Below, piece by piece: positions 25,321 to 33,856 of a stretch of DNA of 60,098 nt. Both the position numbers and the translations under genes were made by a program. How positions within the stretch are numbered: the stretch's first letter is position 1; each line of letters starts with the position of its first letter. The notes beneath the pieces were generated by a model, which had not been told where the DNA came from, did not search any database, and worked only from the letters and a program-made list of their open reading frames with translations. Source of the stretch: Caldimicrobium sp. (GTDB taxonomy: Bacteria > Desulfobacterota > Thermodesulfobacteria > Thermodesulfobacteriales > Thermodesulfobacteriaceae); assembly GCA_025060015.1 (NCBI GenBank), contig JANXDB010000063.1:1-60098 (forward strand), in the 5' to 3' direction.

Positions 25321-27114
25321 ATGAAAGGTATGTTTAAAGGTTTATTTATATGGATCCTTTTAGGTGCATTTGTGCTTTTTGCTTATAATTTTCTATTCAC
25401 CGAATCTGTCTTTCACACATCTGTAAATCTTAGCTATACAGAATTTTTAGAGAAGGTTGAGAAAGGGGAGGTCAAGGAGATATTCCTTGAAGGAAAAAAG
25501 GTCACCGGCAAACTCTTAGACGGTAAAGATTTTATCACCTACATCATTCCTGAAGACAAAGATCTCTTTAACCTCCTAAAAAAGCAAGGTATAAAAATTC
25601 ACGTCAGGCCTGAGGCCCAAAGCAACTGGATAACCACCTTTTTAATATCCTGGTTACCCTTTATTGTCCTAATACTTCTGTGGGTTCTTTTCATCAGACA
25701 GATGCAGCCCGGTAATAAACCCTTCTCTTTCGCCAGATCCAGGGCTAAGTTGATAAAAGAGGGAGAGAGCAAGGTCACCTTTAAAGACGTAGCTGGAGTG
25801 GAGGAGGCCAAGGAAGAGCTGCAGGAGGTAGTAGAATTTCTAAAAAACCCCCAGAAATTCACCAAACTTGGCGCCCGCATTCCAAAAGGGATACTTTTGG
25901 TAGGTCCACCTGGCACAGGAAAAACACTCTTAGCAAAGGCCATTGCAGGCGAGGCTGGAGTTCCCTTTTTTAGCATAAGTGGATCCGATTTTGTGGAGAT
26001 GTTTGTCGGTGTAGGTGCTGCCAGAGTTAGAGACCTTTTCACTCAGGCCAAACAGCAGGCACCCTGCATCATCTTTATAGATGAAATCGATGCTGTGGGA
26101 AGGATGAGAGGAGCTGGCTTAGGAGGAGGTCATGACGAAAGAGAACAGACCTTAAATCAACTTCTTGTGGAGATGGATGGCTTTGACACCGCAGAGGGTA
26201 TTGTAGTCATAGCAGCTACCAACAGACCAGACATCTTGGACATAGCCCTCCTTCGTCCAGGAAGATTTGACAGACAGGTGGTGGTGCCAGCACCTGATCT
26301 CCACGGAAGGCTCGCTATTCTTAACCTCTATGCCAAAAAATACAAAATTGCACCTAACCTAGACCTCATGGCTATTGCCAAAAGCACGCCTGGTTTTACG
26401 GGAGCTAATTTAGAAAATCTTATGAATGAGGCTGCCCTTAACGCAGCACGAAAGGGAAAAGAATTTGTGGAAATGGATGATATTGAAGAGGCAAAGGATA
26501 AAATCCTCATGGGAAAGGAGAGAAAGGGTCTTGCCTTGAGTGAGGAAGAAAGACGGATAATTGCCTATCACGAGGCTGGTCATGCTTTAGTTGCCCATTA
26601 TCTCCCTGATCCAGATCCAGTTCACAAGATAAGTATCATCCCTCGTGGTCAAGCACTTGGTGTCACTCAGCAATTGCCACTTGACGATAGACACATCTAC
26701 ACCGAAGAATATCTCTTGAAAAAGATAACTGTTCTTCTTGGTGGCAGAGTTAGTGAAGAAACTGTCTTTGAGAGATTAAGCACCGGCGCAAGAGATGATC
26801 TTAAGAAGGCAACACAAATTGCCAAGAGGATGATATGTGAATTCGGTATGAGTAAATACCTTGGGCCCCTCACCTATGGCAAATCAGATGAGCCGATTTT
26901 CTTGGGAAAGGAGATGTTCCAGATCAAAGATTACTCTGAAGAAACGGCTAAGCTAATCGATAAGGAGGCAAAGGAGATAATACAAGGTTGTTATGAGAGA
27001 GCCAAAAACATTATTACTCAATACATTGATAAACTTCACCTGGTTGCCAAAACCCTTCTTGAAGAGGAAACTATTGATGCCGATAAATTTAAACTTCTTC
27101 TGCAGGAAAATTAG
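25321..27114 (+). CDS. ftsH: ATP-dependent membrane protease FtsH
   Basis: Hexameric AAA+ zinc protease of the inner membrane that removes misassembled membrane proteins and regulators; in enterobacteria it degrades sigma-32, whose gene is also in this window. It has two transmembrane segments (about 8-25 and 102-120), a Walker A GPPGTGKT (about 198-205), Walker [13 protein letters not shown], the pore motif [12 protein letters not shown] and the SRH region [19 protein letters not shown]. The zinc site is HEAGH (about 417-421). The 597 residues are normal. An AAGGAA lies directly before the ATG. Confidence 0.97.
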   Translation: MKGMFKGLFIWILLGAFVLFAYNFLFTESVFHTSVNLSYTEFLEKVEKGEVKEIFLEGKKVTGKLLDGKDFITYIIPEDKDLFNLLKKQGIKIHVRPEAQSNWITTFLISWLPFIVLILLWVLFIRQMQPGNKPFSFARSRAKLIKEGESKVTFKDVAGVEEAKEELQEVVEFLKNPQKFTKLGARIPKGILLVGPPGTGKTLLAKAIAGEAGVPFFSISGSDFVEMFVGVGAARVRDLFTQAKQQAPCIIFIDEIDAVGRMRGAGLGGGHDEREQTLNQLLVEMDGFDTAEGIVVIAATNRPDILDIALLRPGRFDRQVVVPAPDLHGRLAILNLYAKKYKIAPNLDLMAIAKSTPGFTGANLENLMNEAALNAARKGKEFVEMDDIEEAKDKILMGKERKGLALSEEERRIIAYHEAGHALVAHYLPDPDPVHKISIIPRGQALGVTQQLPLDDRHIYTEEYLLKKITVLLGGRVSEETVFERLSTGARDDLKKATQIAKRMICEFGMSKYLGPLTYGKSDEPIFLGKEMFQIKDYSEETAKLIDKEAKEIIQGCYERAKNIITQYIDKLHLVAKTLLEEETIDADKFKLLLQEN

Positions 27115-27122
27115 TTAACCCT

Positions 27123-27983
27123 GTGATGATCACTCCAGTTAAGATTGGCAGTCGCCTATTTAAGTGGGAGGATTCGCCATATTTAATGGGGATTATAAAT
27201 GTAACCCCAGATTCCTTCTCTGATGGAGGAGAGACACTATCGGTGGAATTAGCGTTAAAGAAAGCTAAAGAACTTCTTCAAGACGGAGCAGACATCCTCG
27301 ATGTGGGAGGTGAGTCAACAAGGCCTTATTCTCAGCCTATATCCGAAGAGGAGGAGATAAAGAGGGTTATACCTGTTATAAAAGCCCTCAGAGAAAGCTT
27401 CCCCGAGGCTCTTATCTCCGTAGATACCTATAAGGCAAAAGTAGCAGAGTTGGCACTTATGAATGGAGCTAACATGGTAAACGATATATCTGGTGCTCAA
27501 TTTGACTCAAGGCTCGTTGATGTTGTAAGAGACTTTAACTGCCCCTATGTGCTCATGCACATCAAGGGCACTCCTCAAACTATGCAGATAAACCCCTATT
27601 ATCAAAATGTCATCGAGGAAATCAAATCATACTTCGAAAGGAAGATAGAGGAATTAACATCAAGGGGGGTCCCCTCAGAAAATATCATCATAGATCCTGG
27701 AATAGGATTTGGTAAAAACTTTCAGCACAATATTACCATTCTTAAAAACTTGGAGAGATTCAAAGATCTCAAAAGACCTATACTTATAGGCCCATCAAGA
27801 AAGGCCTTTATTGGAGAGGTAGTGGGTAAACCACCTAAGGAACGAGATGCAGGCACGGTAGGGGTTGTTCTCTACGCTTGTCTAAAGGGCGTAAACTTTC
27901 TTAGGGTGCACAACATATCCTTGATTAAAGACGCCTTAAAGACTTTCAAATTCCTCTTGGGAAACCAGAACCTTGAATCTTGA
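27123..27983 (+). CDS. folP: Dihydropteroate synthase FolP
   Basis: Condenses p-aminobenzoate with dihydropterin pyrophosphate in folate synthesis. The pterin loop is GIINVTPDSFSDGG (about 22-36), followed by DILDVGGESTRPYS, ISVDTYKA, VNDISGAQFD and IIDPGIGFGK. 286 residues is normal. The start is GTG at 27123 or the adjacent ATG at 27126. The gene follows ftsH by 8 nt and overlaps cdaA by 11 nt; the ftsH-folP-cdaA-cdaR-glmM order is common in bacteria. Confidence 0.95.
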   Translation: MMITPVKIGSRLFKWEDSPYLMGIINVTPDSFSDGGETLSVELALKKAKELLQDGADILDVGGESTRPYSQPISEEEEIKRVIPVIKALRESFPEALISVDTYKAKVAELALMNGANMVNDISGAQFDSRLVDVVRDFNCPYVLMHIKGTPQTMQINPYYQNVIEEIKSYFERKIEELTSRGVPSENIIIDPGIGFGKNFQHNITILKNLERFKDLKRPILIGPSRKAFIGEVVGKPPKERDAGTVGVVLYACLKGVNFLRVHNISLIKDALKTFKFLLGNQNLES

Positions 27984-28800
27984 TTACCGGCACATAGTTG
28001 AGTTTTTTAAAGCTTTCAGGTTTAATGACTTTCTCGATATCCTTGTGGTGAGTTTTATAATTTACCGAATTCTGCTTTTGATACAGGGAACCAGAGCCTT
28101 CCAGATGGTTGCTGGCTTAAGTATTTTAGTCTTCCTGTATTTTTTTTCGGAGATCTTTCAGCTTTTAGCTTTAAACTGGCTTTTGCATACCTTTTTGTCG
28201 TCTATTTTGATTCTCATAATTATCCTATTCCAAGAGGATATCAGGCGAGCCCTTGCTCATATTGGGACGGTCCCCTTTTCAAAGTTACAGGCAGAGTATT
28301 CCTATGGAATAGAAGAGGTTGTAAAATCAGTAAACATAATGGTGGAAAAGAAGATTGGTGGGCTCATCGTCTTTGAGAGGGAGATAAGTTTAAAGGATTA
28401 TTTGGAGGGTTCTGTGCCTTTAGATTCAAAGATATCGGAAGAGCTTTTGATAAGTATCTTTAATCCCAAATCTCCTCTTCACGATGGGGCGGTGATCATA
28501 AGCGGTGGAAAGATTTTGGCAGCTGGAGTGGTTCTTCCCCTCTCCACCAATCCGGATATTGCTAAAGACTTAGGAACAAGACATCGTGCAGGACTTGGAA
28601 TTACCGAGGTCACCGATGCGGTTGCTGTAATAGTCTCGGAGGAGAGAGGGCAGATCTCCCTTGCGGTTGGTGGAAAGATTACCCGTGATATCACGCCAGC
28701 AACCCTAAGAAAGATTCTCTCGCAGCTTTTGGGTTTCGAAACCAAATCTCCCTGGTGGAAAAGGCTAAAAAAGGAAGGTGGCTTTGAGAAGAGAACATAA
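27973..28800 (+). CDS. cdaA: Diadenylate cyclase CdaA
   Basis: Makes c-di-AMP from two ATP. Three N-terminal transmembrane helices (about 20-85) precede the DAC domain, which carries the catalytic DGA in LHDGAVIISGG (about 169-180) and RHR in GTRHRAGLGITE (about 200-212). The 275 residues match the CdaA class. The TTG start overlaps folP by 11 nt. cdaR and glmM follow as in the classic regulatory module. No c-di-AMP phosphodiesterase (GdpP or PgpH) is visible in the window. Confidence 0.95.
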   Translation: MNLDYRHIVEFFKAFRFNDFLDILVVSFIIYRILLLIQGTRAFQMVAGLSILVFLYFFSEIFQLLALNWLLHTFLSSILILIIILFQEDIRRALAHIGTVPFSKLQAEYSYGIEEVVKSVNIMVEKKIGGLIVFEREISLKDYLEGSVPLDSKISEELLISIFNPKSPLHDGAVIISGGKILAAGVVLPLSTNPDIAKDLGTRHRAGLGITEVTDAVAVIVSEERGQISLAVGGKITRDITPATLRKILSQLLGFETKSPWWKRLKKEGGFEKRT

Positions 28801-29407
28801 ACTAAAAATCATAGCTTTCGTAATATCTGCTACCCTTTGGTACTTGGTTGTGTGGGGTAAACCCATTGAAAAGGTAATGGAAATGCCCGTTAAATTCAAA
28901 AATACCTATGAAAAAGAGTATTTTGTGGAGGCCAATCCCTCCTCTATTGCCATAAAAATCACCGCAACAAGAAGTCAATTGAGAAACATCGAAAAGGATA
29001 AATTTGAAATAGAAATTGATTTAGAAAAGTATCCTCCGGGTATTCATCAGGTTAGAATTCCTGTGGAAAAGATCAATCTACCTCCCACTATTAAAGTTAA
29101 GGAAATATCACCTGTTTTTCTTACAGTTTTTATAAAGAAGATCTCCCAAAAACAGATTCCTGTAAGAGTTAGTTTCTCAGAAGGTCATGATAAAGATAAT
29201 AAGACTCTAAAGGTCATTCTCAAACCTTCAGTTGTCTACATAAGGGGTTTCTGGGAGGAAATTAAGGACATAGAAGAGATCTATACCGAAGACATAGATC
29301 CTGCCTATCTAAAGAAAAACAAGGTCATCGAAGCGAAATTTAAAGTTCCTGCCAAGGTCCTTGAAGTTCAACCAAAGAGCGTTAAAATAGTCTATCTCAA
29401 TAAATAA
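28778..29407 (+). CDS. cdaR: CdaR-like YbbR-domain regulator of the diadenylate cyclase
   Basis: 209 residues with one N-terminal transmembrane helix (about 9-27, LKIIAFVISATLWYLVVWG) and two YbbR-type beta domains outside the membrane. Typical segments are PVKFKNTYEKEY, ATRSQLRNI and VFIRGF-like repeats. In other bacteria CdaR binds CdaA and tunes its activity. Two starts are possible: GTG at 28778, or TTG at 28784, which is better placed (5 nt) after AAGGAAGG. It is short compared with multi-domain CdaR proteins of Gram-positives, which have four YbbR units. Confidence 0.88.
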   Translation: MALRREHKLKIIAFVISATLWYLVVWGKPIEKVMEMPVKFKNTYEKEYFVEANPSSIAIKITATRSQLRNIEKDKFEIEIDLEKYPPGIHQVRIPVEKINLPPTIKVKEISPVFLTVFIKKISQKQIPVRVSFSEGHDKDNKTLKVILKPSVVYIRGFWEEIKDIEEIYTEDIDPAYLKKNKVIEAKFKVPAKVLEVQPKSVKIVYLNK

Positions 29408-29427
29408 TCAACTTTTTGGGTGCCTTC

Positions 29428-30780
29428 ATGAAAAAACTCTTCGGAACTGATGGTATAAGGGGAGAAGCTAATGTTTTCCCCATGACTCCTGAGATAGCTC
29501 TTCAAGTGGGAAGAGCTATAGGATATCTCTTTAGAAGCAACTCACATCATGTAAACAAGATTATCATCGGAAAGGATACTAGACTTTCTGGCTATCTCTT
29601 TGAGATGGCTCTAACGGCTGGTTTATGTTCCATGGGTTCTTCAGTCTATCTCATCGGTCCCCTTCCCACACCTGGGATCGCCTTTCTCACCAAAGACATG
29701 AGAGCAGATGCTGGGGTTGTCATATCAGCCTCCCATAACCCCTTTTTTGATAACGGAATAAAGATTTTTGATTCTCGTGGATTTAAACTTTCAGATGATC
29801 TTGAGGAGAGAATAGAATCACTTATCTTTGAAGACTCCTTTAAGGATATTCGGGTTTTCAAAAAAGACATAGGCAGAACTTACAGAATAAAAGATGCTCT
29901 TGGAAGATACGCTGTCCATCTGAAATCAGTTGTCCCCCCTCATATCAACTTTGAGGGACTCAAAGTCGGAATTGACTGTGCAAATGGTGCCTGTTACCAA
30001 ATAGGACCTATGATTTTTGAAGAGTTAGGTGCAAAGGTGAGCTCCTATGGATGTCACCCAGATGGAACCAACATTAACGACTGCTGCGGAGCACTCTATC
30101 CAGATAAAATTAGGGAAATCCTTCTGACCCAGGGCTTAGACATTGCCATAGCTTTGGATGGTGATGGGGATAGAATTGTGGTTATTGATGATAAAGGTGT
30201 TATCTGGGATGGCGATGATTTGTTAGCCCTATTCAGTCTGTATTTGAAAAAAAGAGGGCTACTAAAATCCTCAATAGTAGTCGGAACAGTGATGACAAAC
30301 AGTGGTCTAGAGTTTTTCCTGAATAGTCTTGGGCTAAAGCTCCAAAGAACACCTGTGGGAGACAGATATGTGGTTCAAAGGATGCTAGAAGAGGACTCTT
30401 CTTTGGGTGGAGAAACCTCGGGGCACATAATATTTTTAGATAAGAGCACAACTGGAGATGGTCTTCTCTGCGCGGTAAGACTTCTTTCCATTATAACTGA
30501 AGAGGAAAGGAAATTATCTGATTTTTATCCCCTCTTTGAAAAACTTCCTCAGGTCTTGATTAATATAAAGGTGAAGGAAAAGGCACCTATTCAGGCAATT
30601 CCTGGTTTACAGGATAGAATTAAGCAAATAGAGGAAAAATTGGGCTCAAGAGGTAGAGTATTGATCAGACCATCGGGGACAGAGCCAAAGTACCGGGTGA
30701 TGGTTGAAGCAGAAGATCAGTCATTAGCCCAGAGTTTGGCAGAAGATTTAGCTGATCTCATAAGAAAAGCTCTAACATGA
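29428..30780 (+). CDS. glmM: Phosphoglucosamine mutase GlmM
   Basis: Interconverts glucosamine-6- and glucosamine-1-phosphate for peptidoglycan and LPS. The N-terminus KKLFGTDGIRGEAN is diagnostic. The phosphoserine loop is VVISASHNPFFDNG (Ser near 102), the metal site is DGDGDR (about 245-250), and the phosphate site is RPSGTEPKYRVM. The ATG at 29428 is preferred because GGGTG lies 6 nt before it; a TTG at 29416 in the same frame is less likely. The stop overlaps the next small gene by ATGA. GlmM is known to bind and restrain CdaA in some bacteria. Confidence 0.95.
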   Translation: MKKLFGTDGIRGEANVFPMTPEIALQVGRAIGYLFRSNSHHVNKIIIGKDTRLSGYLFEMALTAGLCSMGSSVYLIGPLPTPGIAFLTKDMRADAGVVISASHNPFFDNGIKIFDSRGFKLSDDLEERIESLIFEDSFKDIRVFKKDIGRTYRIKDALGRYAVHLKSVVPPHINFEGLKVGIDCANGACYQIGPMIFEELGAKVSSYGCHPDGTNINDCCGALYPDKIREILLTQGLDIAIALDGDGDRIVVIDDKGVIWDGDDLLALFSLYLKKRGLLKSSIVVGTVMTNSGLEFFLNSLGLKLQRTPVGDRYVVQRMLEEDSSLGGETSGHIIFLDKSTTGDGLLCAVRLLSIITEEERKLSDFYPLFEKLPQVLINIKVKEKAPIQAIPGLQDRIKQIEEKLGSRGRVLIRPSGTEPKYRVMVEAEDQSLAQSLAEDLADLIRKALT

Positions 30781-30932
30781 AAGCCCTTCTCAAACATCTC
30801 CCTCTGATACTATGGATTATAGCACTCCTCAGTTTAATATTCACCATTTCAACAGGTTCTCAATTCATGCAATCTCGGGGAAGTATTCTTTGTCTCTCCT
30901 GCATGGGCTTAGAAGAAGATGAAAATCTTTAA
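30777..30932 (+). CDS. Small CXXC membrane protein (51 aa), CD1871A-like
   Basis: Below usual gene-calling length. The ATG overlaps the glmM stop (ATGA) and the TAA overlaps the start of the polyferredoxin gene by 14 nt, so it is fully embedded in the operon. It reads MKALLKHLPLILWIIALLSL, then an ISTGSQFMQSRGSI segment and a C-terminal ILCLSCMGLE. One transmembrane helix (about 8-26) is followed by a CxxC pair (Cys39, Cys42). The layout matches the tiny CXXC family named after Clostridioides CD1871A, whose members end in a similar ICLxCIG motif and often neighbour a 4Fe-4S membrane protein. I rely on memory of that family, so the name is tentative. A redox relay role is inferred. Confidence 0.65.
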   Translation: MKALLKHLPLILWIIALLSLIFTISTGSQFMQSRGSILCLSCMGLEEDENL

Positions 30933-31848
30933 ATTAAGAAAGATCGTTCAGACAGCTTCCACATTGCTTCACAACGGCTACTTTGGGTTCCTAACCACTG
31001 GTAATATTTACACTGGCCCATTAAAGAGCTACTGTGCACCTGGGCTAAACTGCTATTCTTGTCCAGCAGCTCTCTTTTCCTGCCCCTTAGGTGGTATACA
31101 GCAACTAATGATATCCCTAAGGGTCTTCCCTTTTGAACAGATACTAAAAATCACCTTCTATCTCTTGGGCACTTTGCTGATTTTTGGTCTCCTTTTAGGA
31201 AGATTCATCTGTGGGTGGCTTTGTCCCTTTGGCCTTTTGCAGGATCTGCTCTACAAAATCCCCTTCCCTAAAAGATCGCTCGACCTACCATATCGTCTTC
31301 AACGCTACCTAAAACACCTTTTTTTATTTCTCTTTACCCTTCTCTTTCCTGCACTCTTTCTTACTGAGATTGGCTATGGCATCCTATGGTTCTGTAAGTA
31401 TCTCTGTCCTGTTGGTACCATAGAGGCAGGTTTTTTCAATTTCCCTTTGAGACCAGAGTTAACTCAACTGATTGGTTCAGTCTTTTTGATAAAAAGTATC
31501 ATTTTAATAGCAATAGTTGTTCTCTGCCTGATTGATATCAGATTTTTTTGTAAAAATCTCTGTCCCCTCGGGCTGATCTATGGTTTTTTTAACAGGATAA
31601 GCTTATTTCAGCTAAGATGGGTGGAAAAATCCTGTAATGCCTGCACTCTTTGTGAGAAGGTCTGTCCCATGTCACTCAAAATCCCAAAGGAACTCAATTC
31701 TGTTGAATGTATACGATGTCTTAACTGTTTGGAGATGTGTCCAACCAAGGCCATCCATCTTGAGAAAACCTTCCAATACCTACCTCAAAGATATCAAATA
31801 AATCTATCCGTGGAGGTGATAAGAGGTGAGAGGAGAAGAAAGATCTAA
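30919..31848 (+). CDS. Membrane polyferredoxin (NapH/CcoG-like 4Fe-4S protein)
   Basis: 309 residues with about five transmembrane helices. Membrane-embedded Cys motifs include SYCAPGLNCYSCPAALFSCP near the N-terminus, CGWLCPFG (about 95), CKYLCPVG (about 158) and CKNLCPLG (about 208). A C-terminal pair of 4Fe-4S motifs, CNACTLCEKVCP and CIRCLNCLEMCP, follows at about 241-276. Such proteins pass electrons between quinol or ferredoxin pools and periplasmic or membrane targets. No terminal reductase lies beside it, so the partner is unknown. The small CXXC protein encoded just upstream and overlapping is the prime candidate. Confidence 0.88.
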   Translation: MKIFKLRKIVQTASTLLHNGYFGFLTTGNIYTGPLKSYCAPGLNCYSCPAALFSCPLGGIQQLMISLRVFPFEQILKITFYLLGTLLIFGLLLGRFICGWLCPFGLLQDLLYKIPFPKRSLDLPYRLQRYLKHLFLFLFTLLFPALFLTEIGYGILWFCKYLCPVGTIEAGFFNFPLRPELTQLIGSVFLIKSIILIAIVVLCLIDIRFFCKNLCPLGLIYGFFNRISLFQLRWVEKSCNACTLCEKVCPMSLKIPKELNSVECIRCLNCLEMCPTKAIHLEKTFQYLPQRYQINLSVEVIRGERRRKI

Positions 31849-32536
31849 AGATGAACTCAGACCATTAAGGATAAAAGTGGATTTTCTACCTAATCCCCTG
31901 AGCTCTGTCCTTATAGAACTCGGCAAAACCATGGTGCTCTGCACTGTAAGCCTAGAGGAGAAGGTTCCTTCTTTTCTTAAGGGTTCTGGAACGGGATGGA
32001 TAACGGCAGAGTATGCCTTTTTGCCAGCTGCAACCTTGGAGAGGTCTACAAGAGAGGTCCTAACGAGAAAGGGGCGCTCCCTTGAGATTCAAAGACTTAT
32101 CGGTAGGGTCTTGAGAGCTGTAACAGATCTTCCGAAACTTGGAGAGAGGACCCTATGGGTTGATTGTGATGTGTTGAATGCCGACGGTGGAACACGAACT
32201 GCCTCTGTGACAGGATCTGTGATTGCCCTCAAATTGGCCTTTATAAAACTTATCAATAGAGGTATCATAGCGGAAGATCCCCTAATGGAATATGCGGCAG
32301 GGGTTAGTGTAGGGAAGATTGGTGGGGATTTTTATTTAGACCTTGATTACGAAGAGGATCAGTTGGCAGAGGTCGATGCCAACTTCTTTCTCACTGAGAG
32401 TGGAAAAATAGTTGAAATTCAAGCTGGAGCTGAAAAAGGTCTCTTTACCTGGGAAGATCTAAGCACTATGAAAGATCTTGCCTGGAAGGGCATTTCAAGC
32501 CTTATCAACAAACAAAGGGAGGTTCTCGGTGAGTAA
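31826..32536 (+). CDS. rph: Ribonuclease PH
   Basis: Phosphate-dependent 3'-5' exoribonuclease that trims tRNA 3' ends. Conserved features are DELRPLRIKVDFL at the N-terminus, GTGWITAEYAFLP, RSLEIQRLIGRVLRAV and DCDVLNADGGTRTASVTGS (phosphate and metal site). 236 residues is normal. The GTG start follows GGAGG and overlaps the polyferredoxin end by 23 nt. Both tRNAs in this window lack encoded CCA, so their 3' ends need trimming before CCA addition, a step RNase PH can help with. Confidence 0.96.
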   Translation: MRGEERSKDELRPLRIKVDFLPNPLSSVLIELGKTMVLCTVSLEEKVPSFLKGSGTGWITAEYAFLPAATLERSTREVLTRKGRSLEIQRLIGRVLRAVTDLPKLGERTLWVDCDVLNADGGTRTASVTGSVIALKLAFIKLINRGIIAEDPLMEYAAGVSVGKIGGDFYLDLDYEEDQLAEVDANFFLTESGKIVEIQAGAEKGLFTWEDLSTMKDLAWKGISSLINKQREVLGE

Positions 32537-33152
32537 GGGTTCTCTCCTTATAGGAACAACTAACAGGGGAAAAATCAGAGAAATAGCAGAGGCTCTTAAA
32601 GATCTAGACCTTGATATCAAAGGGCTAAATGACTTTCCAAATATTCCACCTCCTGAGGAGACAGGCTCGACCTTTCTTGAAAACGCCTTTATCAAGGCAA
32701 AGTATTACGCAGAGTATACTGGTCTTCTCACCCTTGCTGATGACTCCGGGCTTGAGGTTGAGGCTTTACAGGGAAGACCAGGAATTCGCTCCTCCCGATT
32801 TGCTGGACCTAACGCAACAGATGAAGAAAACATAAATCTCCTTTTAAAACTTCTTACTGATGTTCCAGAGGAAAACCTGAAAGCTCGCTTCGTATGCCTC
32901 ATGGTCTGTTATCATCCAACCGGGCGTTTTATTGGCGCTGAGGGCCTTTGGGATGGTAAAATTGCTCGCAAGCCAAGAGGCAGCTTTGGTTTTGGTTATG
33001 ATCCCGTTTTTTTGGTTGGAGAATTTAATTATCAAAAGACCGCCGCTGAGTTACCCCTTGAAATCAAAAATCAATTAAGTCATCGAGCAAAGGCTTTGAA
33101 AAAACTTAAAGATATGCTTCCTTGGTTTCTAAACACTTTAGACGATCTATGA
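32529..33152 (+). CDS. rdgB: Non-canonical purine NTP pyrophosphatase (RdgB/HAM1)
   Basis: House-cleaning enzyme hydrolysing dITP, ITP and XTP. It has IGTTNRGKIREIAEAL near the N-terminus, PPPEETGSTFLENAFIKA, TLADDSGLEVEALQGRPGIRSSRF and GSFGFGYDPVF. The GTG at 32529 is chosen because a strong GGGAGG lies 6 nt upstream and homologues begin here; the same frame is open back to 32478. That gives 207 residues. It overlaps rph by 8 nt; the rph-rdgB pair is widely conserved. Confidence 0.95.
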   Translation: MSKGSLLIGTTNRGKIREIAEALKDLDLDIKGLNDFPNIPPPEETGSTFLENAFIKAKYYAEYTGLLTLADDSGLEVEALQGRPGIRSSRFAGPNATDEENINLLLKLLTDVPEENLKARFVCLMVCYHPTGRFIGAEGLWDGKIARKPRGSFGFGYDPVFLVGEFNYQKTAAELPLEIKNQLSHRAKALKKLKDMLPWFLNTLDDL

Positions 33153-33844
33153 TCTTCCATCAGCCAGCACTCTTTGAAAAATTTGGAATACCAGGATATT
33201 TTGGCGAAAAAATCCCCAAGAACTATGTCGAAAAACTCAAAGATCTCCTTTACTTTCCAAGGCAAAGCCATTCTAATAGAGTTATTATAGTTGAAAACCT
33301 TTGTGAATACCAAAGTGGGGATGGAGATGGTGTTATCTCAGTTGAAGGCCGAACTTCTGTTGGTATTCAAACTGCAGACTGTGTGCCCATTCTCATTGCT
33401 GATAAAGGAGGAAATCTCTTTTCTGCTGTGCACGCAGGATGGAGAGGCACTCTAAAAGGCATTCTCTTCAATGCATTACAGGAGATCCTTGCCCTTGGCT
33501 TCTGCCCAGAGGAAATCCTTATATGTATCGGTCCACACATTCAGGTATCCTGTTATGAGGTAAAAGAGGACACTTTAGTCCACCTAATGGATCCTCTTCG
33601 AGGAGAACCCTATGTTAAGAATTTGGGCTCCTCTCTGCATTTAAATCTATCTGCTCTGAATCTCCATCAAGCAGAACTTTGCGGTATACCAAAAGAAAAT
33701 ATCTGGGTATCCCCAGAGTGCACCCATTGCAAGCCAGAGAGATATCATAGCTACCGCCGCGAGAAAAATTATCTCTACACCCAGATCTCATTAATTGGCC
33801 CTTGTGAGATAGAAGATATAACCAAGAGGCTACAAAATCTTTGA
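33149..33844 (+). CDS. pgeF: Peptidoglycan editing factor PgeF (YfiH, laccase-domain)
   Basis: Zinc enzyme formerly called multicopper polyphenol oxidase. PgeF hydrolyses mis-inserted serine-containing muropeptide precursors, and some members also handle purine nucleosides. Motifs are QTADCVPIL, HAGWRGTLKG, CIGPHIQVSCYEV and CTHCKPERYHSYRR, which supply the His/Cys metal ligands. The ATG at 33149 overlaps the rdgB stop (ATGA) and gives 231 residues. A TTG at 33122 would add nine residues and has no better ribosome site. Confidence 0.92.
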   Translation: MIFHQPALFEKFGIPGYFGEKIPKNYVEKLKDLLYFPRQSHSNRVIIVENLCEYQSGDGDGVISVEGRTSVGIQTADCVPILIADKGGNLFSAVHAGWRGTLKGILFNALQEILALGFCPEEILICIGPHIQVSCYEVKEDTLVHLMDPLRGEPYVKNLGSSLHLNLSALNLHQAELCGIPKENIWVSPECTHCKPERYHSYRREKNYLYTQISLIGPCEIEDITKRLQNL

Positions 33845-33856
33845 TAGTTTCAAACA

